A model generated the notes under the pieces. That model searched no databases. It saw only the letters and a list, made by a program, of their open reading frames with translations, and was not told where the DNA came from. From Chelonoidis abingdonii (taxonomy: Eukaryota; Chordata; Testudines; Testudinidae), in the NCBI RefSeq assembly GCF_003597395.2, contig NC_133778.1, positions 20,762,673 through 20,826,672 on the forward strand: a stretch of 64,000 nt of DNA, written 5' to 3'. Below, piece by piece: positions 1 to 12,300 of the stretch. Made by a program: the position numbers and the translations under genes. The number at the start of each line of letters is the position of its first letter. The stretch's first letter is position 1.

Positions 1-3000
1 AGGTGAGTGTGTGAGAGAGAGGAAAGTGTAACAAACTGTATGTGATCATGGTCCTAAGCTCTCTGGAAATATTGAGAATATGGAGCAAAGCACCAAAGCC
101 ATTCTCTCTCCATAAATTATTAGTTATCAGGGTAATATGTATTTGTGGGCATGATGGAAATCCCAAGATGGCCTGGATATAGTAGCCATGTACTGAATGT
201 AAACCTTCACTAAGAAGGGTGAGTACTGATTAGGACACAAACCAGATCTGGTTAAAATGAGGTATGGTAGGAACATCTACCAAAACAGAGCTGTTTATGC
301 TCTTTCACCTGCAATGGCAGAAGCATGTGTGCGAGTGGGCACCTGAATCATCAAGACTAGTGAGTAAAATGAGGCTTTGGAGCAAGGGTAGTCAATTATT
401 TTTTGGCATGTTCCAAATTTATTGGTCAAGGTATAGTCAAGGTCCAGACTCCAGAGACAATAACAATAAGCAAATAAAAAGACTTTAGGGTCTGTTCAAA
501 AGCATCTGGCAGTCTGGATTTGGCCTGCAGTCTGCCTATTGACTTACCCTGTTTCAGTTTCTCTTCTCCTTTCAGTAAGTACAGGCAACTCTTGTTAAAA
601 GTGGTAGAACAAATCCCACCTGTCGAGTGCACATCTTGCTAATAAGATGGTGAATATTTGGCATTTGATAAGGAAGACTTTTCTGATTCTGTCTTGCTCA
701 GAAACACAATTTGTAATTTACATTGCAATCAGTTCAGAGTTCCCCCCCCCCCCCCAAAATATAAAACAGAATAAAAGTACTGACTGCAGGGAATTGTTAA
801 TAATTTCTGTCAGGAAGTGAATAATTAGTTAATATTTTTGTCAAGGGTATTTTAAAGCCTTTTAAACAAGAGGTTAAATGAGAGTTCTGCTTTTCTCTGA
901 ACTTGCCTTTGAAAATATGTCTGGCATGATGTGTCCAAAGCAGTTATAGTGTGTCAGGGAAAAGAAAAATGTCTTTGGGCTGCACAAGGGAGTCCTCGTT
1001 TTCCTGTTCGGGTTGTTTTTTTTGTAGGGGGTCCCTTGGACAGGGATGTGCTGCAGACATTATTGTATCTTAATGATTCTTAGTGGTTTGTCATGTGTAA
1101 TGTACATGGTGGGTTGCAGACTAGATGGTTGTGTGTGTGTGTGTGTACATACAAAGAGGCATTGGAGCACTTGTGTATTTCACATGATCATAGGATCGTT
1201 TAGAAACAACGTTATATACATTGTTCATTCCATAAGTATTTACTGTATGTAAATAAAGAAATGTATTACTTGGAAAACATCACTCAGGCTAGCTGACACA
1301 TGCTTATGGAAGCATAGTTGTATATGAACTAGAAGTCATGGCGATATAAAGAGACAAGCAAGGAGGAATAAAGCACATAATAAGATCACAGGAAGATACA
1401 TATGCTGTATATCCAGTATTATGAGAACTAAGAGTAGAACGAACACACATACACAAAGAGCTAGGGATGGGGAGAGAATGCCTGCTGAGCTACATGGGTG
1501 AAAAATGATTGATTTAGGGGGTTGGTTTGTTTCACTTTTTAGGAAAGTGTTTTAGAAAACAATTCAATGGAACTTTGTTCTCCTTTGCTATTCTTTCCTT
1601 TTCTCCTCTCTTTTGCAATTCACTGCATAATTACTCCTTCCAGACTGAATACCAAATCTGCTTTACTCCAACCCTGTATCACAGTTAAGTCTGAGACCCA
1701 GAATGGACATAGTCTATATTCTATATGTGTGTAGTTTGATTTATAAAAAAATATTAGTTTAAAGCCCCTTACATAATGCAGATCAAGCAATGGCTAACTT
1801 CCTTGAGGAAAGGGGGTATGACTGCTGATAAAAAAAAACAAACAAAAACCATTTGCACGGAATAGTTTCAGCACAGGTTCACAGAGACGTTTTGTCTGAT
1901 GGAAAAGTTTCTTGGCTCTGTTAAACTTTTATTGCTGCTTTAATTGTGTTGCAGCTTTCTTTATGACTTCGGATCATGAAAGCTATAAATGGAAAAGCTC
2001 TGGTGAGTGAAGGCCACCGCCTATACCCATCCCCTCCAAGTGCAGGGCATAGTTCCCCTGTTGGTGGTTGTATCACATAATAAGCTGATACTTTAAAAAC
2101 ATAATTCATTACTGTTTGTAAAGAGCTGTAGGATCCTTTGGAAGGTTTTTAGAAGTGTGAAATTATGATTTTATATATAAAATACATGCATCAACAATAG
2201 TCACTGAAAAACAAATTCACACTCATCTATTTCCTTAACTTTTAATTCTTTTTCTCTTTTCCTCTCGCCCTTTTTTCTGTCTTCCATTTTCTGCTATCCT
2301 AGCTCTTGTTGAACTTCCCCCTTCCTCTTTGGCTGGATCTCAGAAATATGCACAAGGTAATTCAGGTTTCTTTTCCATTTTCATCTTTTTCTTGTAAGGA
2401 CAGGAGATAGCAGACACTGGTACTTCATGTTTTTGATGTTCAGTTTTGATCCTTGTAATCACTGATTTCTCCTTAGTCTTTAGAAGTTCTTCCTGACTCA
2501 ACCCTGTGTTTAAAGTATTTCGAAAGTGCAGTTTCACTTCTCAGTAATACTTATTGTTTTTAATAGTTTTCAACAGCATCTAAAAGCTCATTAAGCCATT
2601 AGCTTTCCAAAGAAGACATGCTTACTGTTCCAACGAGTTTGCGCTAGTAGGCTATCTGGAGGTGCAAATGATGCAAATTTTCCTCTTATCCCATGTAACC
2701 TTGGGGCTTGATCGTGTAAACACACGCATTACGGGACTTGCATGAATTAGTCCCAGCAATCTTAGTGCCCTAAGGTTTTTCTGTCTTCCCGCTTGTAACT
2801 ACCACACAGTCACCTTGATTTCATTGTGTTTCAAGGGTAAAGCCCACAGACATCCTCAGCCATGTGGGGTATGCAAGAGTGCCCCCTCCCACAATCAATT
2901 GCAGTGCAAACCAGATCGTTCAATAATTGGGCTTCATCCAGAAAATTGATTTCCCCCCATTTACCTTAGTAAGGGCCAAATTCTGAGAGGTTCTGGCAGA

Positions 3001-3256
3001 ACTCCCTCAACTTCAGCTGACTTAACTGGGAGTTGCACCTCCCTGGATCAGGCTTCATATGTGTTGCCTCAAATGGGTTTCCTCAAACTTTCCAGTGTTT
3101 CCTAACCTAAATATTCTAAGTCTGCTTGTTAATCCTCTCAAAAATCCCTGTGTTGCATACTGGTTAGGTAATCTATGTGAGTTTTTCATCTATCCCCGCT
3201 TGCATTCTATTTGTGTATAAACTACTGCAGTGAATGTTTCTGGGTTTGGTTTTCAG
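1..3256 (+). other. TRAK2 intron (5' part of window)
   Basis: No exon that matches the expected upstream TRAK2 residues was found here. The window opens with ag|gtgagt, which would fit a donor site, but two bases cannot prove an exon. The stretch holds a poly-C run (about 743-754), a TG microsatellite (about 1130-1147) and otherwise unremarkable AT-rich intron sequence. Confidence 0.6.
1130..1147. repeat. (TG)n microsatellite
   Basis: Short run of TG dinucleotides in the first TRAK2 intron of the window. Confidence 0.8.
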
Positions 3257-3333
3257 TTCTCGGCACAGACAGAGTGGAGCAGATGACAAAAACCTACAAT
3301 GATGTTGACATGGTGACACATCTGTTAGCTGAG
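3257..3333 (+). CDS. TRAK2: TRAK2 exon (start of HAP1-N homology)
   Basis: The acceptor is ...gttttcag and the donor is gag|gtacag. The first two bases complete a codon begun in an exon upstream of the window. It encodes LGTDRVEQMTKTYNDVDMV followed by a short tail, the entry into the conserved TRAK coiled coil. It ends in phase 0. Confidence 0.93.
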
Positions 3334-6300
3334 GTACAGTCACCTCCACTTACTGTTGTATTAATTTGTAGTGCGCTAACCATACATTTGGATACAAGCT
3401 TTCCTTCATCCACTTGTCTGCACTGTTTCTCCAATGAGCATTGTCACTTAGAGGGAGAAAAGGAAATGCCTCTTGCCTTTCAGTCGTTAGACACAATAGC
3501 ACAGGACTCCTCGAACAGCAGGGCATGGAGCATGAGAGTGCCCTGTGAACTGCACCTGCTGAGAAACAAAATAACGTAGCTAAATCCTGCAAACCTAGTG
3601 GGAGCCCATGACGACGAGGAGGAGGAAGGTAGCAACATGCTCCCTCCCTTCCCCTCTTTCTGCAACCTCTACTCTGTCCCCTTCATACTTCTCCCATTCC
3701 CAGACCCATGCTCTACTCCGAGGGAAGCTGTGCTTCAAAGACTGTGGAACTGGTGTCTACAGCTCTTTAAAATGATGCTTCAATAGCGACTGTAAAGTCC
3801 CCACATCAAACCACCCAAGACCACAATAAAAAATTCCAGCATCCAAAATTAATTTTTTTAATGTGACCCCAGTTCTCTGATGTTGCAAAGGATTGTGGGA
3901 ATGGATGTGTCATGTCAGGATACCAGTGTGTATTCTAGATCCCAAATGGTTAAAGTTTGAGAAACACTGCACTGGCATGTATTGCTGCAGTAGTTCACTG
4001 TCAGTGCAGTTTAAAATGAGCTGGGGACACATCCTGTATTATTTGGCCTTTGTGAATGAGGCAGAAGCATCTTAAATTAATTAGGCTGAATTAAATTTAG
4101 GTTGAATTTAAATGTAGCCTGATCAAAAATAAAGATTTATTTCCTGGTATTTGTGAGCAGCGGGATCGGGACCTGGAGCTAGCAGCTCGGATTGGACAAG
4201 CCCTTCTTAAGCGGAACCATGCCCTGACAGAACAGAATGAAGTACTAGAAGAACAACTGGGACAAGCCTTTGACCAAGTGAGTGATTTTTAAAACACGGA
4301 GATGTGGGATATTTAGGGCAAAGAGTGGGGGGGGGGTTTGTTTTATTGTGTAGAGGCAGGTAATTGCATTTACAGCCACAGGGGGATTCTTAAAAAAACA
4401 AAAAAAAAAAACACTTATTTATTTAAACTGAAGTATTCCAGTCAAATGCATCATTCCACTATCTAATTATGAAAATTCAGTACAGTGGTCATTAAGGAGA
4501 ATGTGATATGTTGGTTTTGTAAATATAATACATCACACTTAGAATAGTTTTCAAGGAAGTTGAGCTGATCATAATGGTTCCCTCTGACCTTACTATCTCT
4601 GAATCCAAGAAACTCAGTATATTTTTTATGAACAATGAATTCAGCTTCCCACACCCTTGTGAAGTAGGAGGTATTATTCCCATTTTACAGATGACGAAAC
4701 AGCCAAAGAGATGAAGTGACTTGCTCGGGATCACAGAAGAAGTCTGTAGCATGAGACCTGGAATCTCTTCCAGATTCTGCCTCCATCTTATGCTTTAAAC
4801 CCAAGCACATCCATCTTTCCATGTTTATTCAGTCTTGTGTAACACTTTTTTTTCACTGTTGTTCACATTCATCTCACGTGCTGCTATCTCAACAAAGGAA
4901 CTAATGAAGGATGAAATGGTTACTGAAGTATGACACTTGCCAGGGATACCCAGGGCTGTGAGGCACCTTGCCGCCACCAGCCGTTAGTGTGAAGAGGCCT
5001 TGTTTGTGCCTCCCTGCAGTCAGCTCCCCAGCGCCACTGGCCATCGGCAGCACTGGCACTCCCCTCTTGGCCTGGCACGCCCCCGTGTCACTCTACAATT
5101 CATCATTTGATAGTGTATGTCAAAATATACAAGGCAAACAGCCTTAAATCAGACTCTAATAAGTTTTGAAGCAGCATTTTCTTTCTTTGCCTGTCTGTAT
5201 CTTTTGGTTATCATCAGTGGAAATATTTTTGTCGGTTCATGTATGTGCGTTAAAATAATCAGTCAGCACTTAAGTTACAAATAAAAATTGATCCCGCCAA
5301 GCCAACTTATAAAACAAAATCATTACTCACATTCTAGAGCCTTGACTTAATTAACAGTATACTCACACATCTTGTGGAATATTGCTCACCCAGAATCCTT
5401 GCAGCATTTCCAGACAGGCTGACTGTGACCCTCCTTTACAAGACAAAGACACTGTTAGCTTGCATCCTTGGTGATGGGTTCTGTGTGTTTCTTTGTACCC
5501 ACAGATTCAAGCCTAACTTTTTTTTTTTTTTTAGTCATAAACAGGACACCCCCTGCTGTCTTGTTTTTCTCCTGTGAATTTCCTCTCATAGATTTTGCAA
5601 TCTTTTCTCCTGCCTGTAGCTCATAGACCTGCATTGTGAGCTAAGTGTCTGTAAGCTCCACCCTGAAAGGAACATGTCCAAAGTGTGTCACCTCCTGGTA
5701 ACATGCCTTAACTCTAAAACCTTAAGACCATAATTTTCAGTATAGATACATAACTCCTTAAATAGTATCCTTAAACATATATATATATATATTAATTATT
5801 ATGACCACCAGTGCGCTATTGGATCTCTGTAGAGATCTACGTGCCATCTTTTGGTGAGCTATTATGCATATACCTCATCGTGGGATCTCTGTAAATTCCT
5901 GTGCACCCCCTGTGTTAAGAGTATGAAAAACACTTTCCCCTTGTTGATGTGACCAGAGCATCTCAGGACCAGATTTTTCAGTGAAATGAGCACAACTGCA
6001 AGTACAGATCAGCATACAGGTTCCAAATGTGTGCTCACAGCTGGCCACATGTATGTTCAAAGACTTATTTTGTGGATTCACATCAGGTATTTGTGCCAGA
6101 ACTTGGAGTTGCAAGGTTGCACACACCTAACTTTGAAGATATGACACAGGGGCGCTGGACCAGGAGAGGCCAGGGGGCAAAGGGGCCATGGCCCTCCAAC
6201 TTTTTTGAAAGTGGACGGGCCTGGCCTCCTGCCTTCCCTCTTCCCCCCGAGGCCCCACAGGCCGGGCTGGAAGCTGGAGCCCATCCTGGGCTCCCCAGCT

Positions 6301-9300
6301 AGGCTACAGCTTCTGGTGTTCATCATATTGGAGATCATTGTAATTATGTTCCTTGGCTTTTCTTACACATGTTCTTAGTTCCAGTCTCTTATGACGACAT
6401 AATTTCACTTCCTCTATAGCAGCATAGTCTTCAAAGCTAGACAAAACCTGAATTTCCAGCATAAAAATAAATAAAGATATAGTCATAATATTTGGAGTTG
6501 TTTTTACCTCAGTTTAAACTGGACCAAGTTTTGTTCTGAGAATTCAAAAGCTACATAATATATTATAATACTTTGCAATGTTAGGTTTGTTTACAAAACA
6601 TACTTATCTTTTTAAACATAGGTTAACCAGCTGCAGCATGAACTATCAAAGAAAGATGCGCTGCTTCGTATTGTTTCAATTGCTTCTGAGGAAAGTGAGA
6701 CAGACTCCAGCTGCTCTACTCCACTTCGGTTCAATGACTCCTTCAACCTGTCGCATGATCTATTGCAGCTGGACGTCTTGCAGGACAAACTCAGGGAACT
6801 GGAGGAGGAGAACGTGGCTCTCCGATCAAAGGTACGCTTCATTTTTATTATGTACCACGTACCTAACATTGCAGGACAGTGTTATAAAAAACAGCTTCCA
6901 TGCTCATTGGAGTAACTTCTGTACCTGAGAAGGACTGTAAATACACCATCTCACCTCAGGTCTGCATTCTTCAGACTTGGCACTTTACTCTGAGTTGTCT
7001 TTAAAGTTCTGTAATATATAGTGTGCCGAGGCAATGCATGGGCGGCAGGGAGGTGGGGCATGTGGGGTCATGCAACCCTCCAGATATGCTGCTTGGCTTG
7101 TACTGAGTATGCTCCCATGGACCGAGCATGCTCAGTAACACTGCAGAAGCCAGATGCCCTCACTTCCCCCGCCACACTATTGGCAGACACGGGTCATGCC
7201 TGCCAGTGTGCAAAGTTGCTACATCCAGCTGTTCCCAAATTCCCTGTGGTATGTGATCTAATACAGGTTCATATTTAACTACCCACCCGAATTACACTGG
7301 CCTGCAGGACTTGCTGATTTGTATGATCTAATATTGTGTGATGGTGTGCTCTTCTGGTAATACGGTTGAGCTGACGTCTGACTGCGTAGTTACTGTTTGT
7401 CATTCTGTATTCTGGATCAGGAAATTACAATTTAATGCACAGATTTCTGCACGTTTCACTTTATGCACGAGTGATCCCATTGACATAAATGAGAATACTC
7501 TTATCCTTAATTTTTTGCACACGTATTCAATTTTTGCAGGATCAAGTCCCAATTTTTAAGACAAAACATAATGAACATGGGATTAGTAGAACTAGAGGAT
7601 GGGGGAACCCTGCAGTAAAAGGATCATGCACTTGCTTAGGTTTGTGATGCACAGTTAAGGTTATACGTTTGTTTTGGTGTGCTCCATTATCACTAGCGTG
7701 AGCGGAGGATCTTGTTTTACCCCTCGGGCTGTAGTTCCCAACAGGCTTGGGCCTTTGCACCCAAGAAAACCTAGTCAGGTCGCAGAATTTAAGGCCTGGG
7801 GCATGTGGGAACTGGGTCTTCTTGCAGGCCTTATTTTTCTCCTTTATATGACTTCCACTTCATGTACTTAAGCCCTAGTCAATCACCAGTATTATCTACA
7901 AACCTCTCAACTATACCTCGTTATGAAAGTTGTCATTAATCTCAGATTTAAAATTAGCTCTGTGCCATAGAAACCTATTGTGACTAATTTACGGGAGAGC
8001 ATTCGAAATGTTGAATCATGAAACCAAAATTAACTCAATCCCACCTCCTTTAAATCAGTCTCTTCTGCTGTCTGGGATTCCCTTTCGTGTGGAATGTCTC
8101 ACATGTTAAAAGTTCCTATCAAACACCTAGGCTTTGGCAGATGGAGACCCTGTGATTCCTCGAATAGCTTAGAGAGACAGAGAACATTTACAGTATTTAA
8201 ACCAACATCATATCTTTGCATAGCATGATTTTTAAAATTCCAAGTTGCTCCAACCCCTCCATTTAAAATATTGGATCCTGTTAAGAAGCCTATGTCAGTA
8301 TGGGGCTGAAATTACATGTATTTGGGAACTGAAATCTTGGTTCTGTGCCGTAAGCAGGAGGAAAGAGGGAGAAAAAGTCTTCTCCTCCTTTCCTCTGGCC
8401 ACCTTGTCCCCTGTCTCTTGCCACTTCCTTTTCCCAACCTACTTGGTTGACTAACAGTTGGAGGAAATAGAAGAAGAGCCTTTTGTTGTTTGTGAGAGAG
8501 CAATTTGTATTCCATCAGCACTGCTAGGGCATTCTCTTTCTGATTGTCACTCTGCTCGCTGTGGTACAAGTGTTATGGATAGCCTGCCGTTCCCAAAGTG
8601 TGCACCTCAGAGAGTTGCAGCAACCCAGACAGTGGTGCCCACATCACCAGTACAAATCTGAGGGCATAGGGTTTTCCAGATTTACTTGTGGGGAGCTTTC
8701 TTCTCATGGGTCAGCAGGTATGGCCTGTCAGGTGTCGTCCTCCAGAAGCCGTGTTCAGTTTACAGGCTTGTTGGTCATGCTGTCCTCTCCTCTCACACTG
8801 CCCCTCAGTCCTGCTGGTTGTGCCAGTGCTATGAGCCAACAGTGTGTTGGAATCTGCCACATTTCTCGTTTTTAAGAGTAGGGTTTTGGTACATTCCCAG
8901 TCCCTGTTCCATTCTAGCGGACATGGGCAGATTGTTCAGAGGGTCACAGTCCTAGGCTGGGGGAAGCTGCAATGCAAGGAAGAGTCCTGCTCTCATCTAT
9001 GTGGAAGCATGCCTAGTGTAAACAGAAACATCTGGGATTTTAGATGCGATTAGGGTTACAAGACGTCCAGGTTTTCCTGGACATGACGTCTTTTTTGATC
9101 CTCCGGCCCAGTCTACGCTTACCGGTAGATCAGTGCTGCTGCAATCAATGCAGCATTGCCGACCCACTAAATTGATTGCAAAGCACTCTCCGGTCAACTC
9201 CAGTAATCCACCATTGCAAGAAAAGTAAGGGGGGTCGATGGGTGAGCGTCTCCCATCGACGCAGTGTGGTGTAGACAACATGGTAAGTCAACCTAAGATA

Positions 9301-12300
9301 TGTCAACTCCAGTTATGTTATTCACGCAACTGGAGTAGCGTAACTTAGGTTGACTTACCGCGGAGATATAGACAAGCCCTCTGTCTGGGCAGATTTTTCA
9401 AATAAGAGAAAATGTCTGGGACAACCGTCTGTCCGCCCTGCGTCCCTCCCCTTCATCCACAGCTGCTGGATCCCACCCAGCCCACCAGGTAAGCAGAGCC
9501 ACTAAGTGTCTCTCTGCCTGCCCCACCGTGGGGTCTCAGAGGCCTGCTGGGAGGGGGACAAGGCCAGGCCCTGACTCCCTGCCCTCAGGAGGGGCAGAGG
9601 CCCTCAGGGAGGCACTGGCTGACGCTGCGTTCCCAGCCTGCACCTGGCACCATGACAGGTAGTACAACGCTGCCCCCAACCTCGAGTGCAAGGCCACAGG
9701 TACTCCTTCCAACACCCCCCAAATAACCCATCCCAGTACACACACCCTTCCAGCACCCCCCAAATACTCTCTCTCAGTACATGCTCCCCTCCTGCACCCA
9801 AACTCCCTCCTAGAGCTTGCACCCCTCACCTCCTCTTGCACCATGACAGGTAGTACAACGCTGCCCCCAACCTCGAGTGCAAGGCCACAGGTACTCCTTC
9901 CAACACCCCCCAAATAACCCATCCCAGTACACANCCCCCCCAGTTCCCCCATCCCCATCCCTGGCAGTGGCCTCTCTTTGGGAACTTGAAATGCGGTAAC
10001 CCTAGCTGCCATGCTCTAGCAAGTCTCAGCTGAGTGTGTGTGAACTGATTTTTTTCAAAGGTTTGTATCTTGGTCAAATATGGGCTGCCCCTGACCTCCT
10101 TCTCGGAAATGACTGGACTATTTTGACTCAATTTTTCTATTAAATAAATAAATAAATAAATCCGCTTGAGGCAGACACCTGACATTTAAATTTTCATCCC
10201 AAACAGTTAAAATTTGGCCAAGTTATAAGCAACTGGAAATGGTCTTATAATGGGGGAAGTGTAACTATAGTAATAAGTGGTGCAACTAGCCCAACCTATA
10301 ATAAAAATATGGCACTTAAAAGATAGGTTCAATTTTCACCCTGCCATTTTGCCTAGGCCCTTTTAACTGAGGCTTTTCTAGTGTTTTATTGTTTTTTTGT
10401 TATATAATTTCCTTTGTCTATTGTAAATATCCTCTGTCATATTGAGCTTCTTGTTGGTTGGCCTGATTTCATGAGAAATGCCAAGTTCTATTTATAGTTC
10501 ATTGTGATTATGTTATGTGGAAGTGTTTTTATCTGCAGTTCCTTTCTCTGAAATAGACCTTCAAAATGAGTCACTGAGGTTTCTGATAAGCCAGCACTAG
10601 TTGTCAGCAAATTGTCCCAAACAAATATTCTCTGATGGAGAGAGGCAATTATTGATGGTTTTGTTTTTATTCCAGTGGCACCCAGACGCTCCAACCAAAA
10701 TGGAGATCTCTGTATGCTTGCTATTGTACATACTTACAGAGCAAGACAATCTCTGGCCCAGAGAACTTACAGTTCTAGGCAGGTGAAGAGTGGGAGAAAG
10801 GAAAATATTGTCCCTATTCTGAGAGATTTTTTTAATGTTTTTGAGGCCTTTGTGGGTGTGACTAACATATCATTTCAGTTTTCAGACTGCAGGATTCCTC
10901 TGTTTTGAGGACACCTATTTGCAGTAAATTCAAGTTGTCTAGTTCCAGGTACTGTGTGCTTCTGAGTTCCCCTACCAAATTTTATGTTCTTACTCCCACA
11001 TTTTCTGTTTGTTTTTGTTTAAGCTGCTGCCCTCTCTCCTGTTTCTGTATGAAAACCCACACAAATAGGGGAAGCTAGCTGTAGTGAAATAAATTTAGCA
11101 GAAAATACAGTCAAATGCACAAAATAATCAAATTGGAAAAAACGGGGGAAATTCTCTAATCTTTCATTGACAATAATCTTGCATATTACCTGTAATTTCT
11201 GCAGATGAAATGTTTTCAGATGGAAGTGTAAATTTGAAGTTAATGTCCCTTTAATTTTCTTGAAGGCTTGTCATCTAAAGACAGAAACGATTACATATGA
11301 AGTGAAAGAGAGGGAATTGGTCAGTGACTGTGTCAAAGAGCTCCGTGAGTATCAAGTTTGTACCTCATAGTAGAACCAGGGAAAAGGTGCTTAATCCCAC
11401 AGTGCTTAGAATGTTTTGGCTATCCCCAGGTTCAGAGACGAGTTTCAGAAATCTCCATGAACAGTGTTTCAAATCTGCCTGCTTGACTCGTTCAGAATGA
11501 TTATTCTGTTTACAAGCACTTATTTCTTTCAGCATCACTATGGCACAGAGCTTTGGTTTGGAGACCAAAGTATAGCTATGCAAAAGAAGAGAATAAATAT
11601 TTGCCAAAAATTGAATCCCTCTTGCAGACCTGAGCTCTTAAAAAAGAGAACTAAGTGTCCATGGGAGCTGCCAGACAGATTTTCAGTCTCCCCAGATATC
11701 AATGTAAAGGACACATCTGTGATTCTGAATAGTAGATGACACCTGTTCTTGGGGCTATTGAACTGATCAATATATAGCCTCTTGGATACCCATTCTAAAT
11801 GTTCATAGCTCCATAACACACACAAACTCCCTCTGATATAAATGCATAATAGAGCATTAAAATCAACTGTGTTTGCAGTAAAATCTCTACAAGAATGTAT
11901 GTATTCCTTTGCACTTACTTGAAGATATGTAATTTTCACTATCCTTATACAAATGCAAGTAAACACTCTGATGCAGTTGGGAGTGATATTTACTTTCTTT
12001 GGTAATTGGGTAATGTGATAGTTTAAACTTTTACCTGTATTCATTTGATCTATGCCTCCTCCAATGTTCACTGGAAGGATAGGCTTATCTTGTGAGATTC
12101 TTATTTTGTGTAATCCCTATAAAGAACTCTGCACTGTTGCCAGCTCTCATTTTCAATAACAGTCAAGTGTTCTGGATTAATGCCCATCTGATCATCTACT
12201 TGCTTTATTGTATCCTCCTTGAAGCTGTGTAACCTCAGTGAGTGGAGGTTGCTAGATTCTGTCCTACATACCACTTCTCTGTACCACCAATAAGAGGGAT

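Larger units (their letters stand above)
9051..10004. mobile_element. DNA transposon-like element with TAGGGTTAC inverted ends, with another element nested inside
   Basis: The stretch opens with TAGGGTTAC (9051-9059) and closes with GTAACCCTA (9996-10004), a perfect 9-bp terminal inverted repeat. The text just inside (accagg/cctggac, ...gtctgggac) resembles abundant reptile hAT-like elements that begin agggtta. A second transposon piece interrupts it at about 9105-9381, and a C-rich minisatellite-like block fills 9640-9950. Confidence 0.6.
6832..11265 (+). other. TRAK2 intron, 4.4 kb
   Basis: Holds a nested DNA-transposon structure (9051-10004). The remainder (6832-9050 and 10005-11265) shows no exon I can support; its ORFs are short and do not resemble known proteins. 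Confidence 0.6.

Noticed and set aside
1..8. Window opening ag|gtgagt as the end of a TRAK2 exon
   Set aside because: The donor consensus and phase would fit (G + TT gives Val), but only two bases are visible, so it cannot be told from chance.
9536..10185. ORFs of 72-158 residues with repeated text on the - strand
   Set aside because: Translation of the direct repeat inside the nested transposon, including an N; not a gene.
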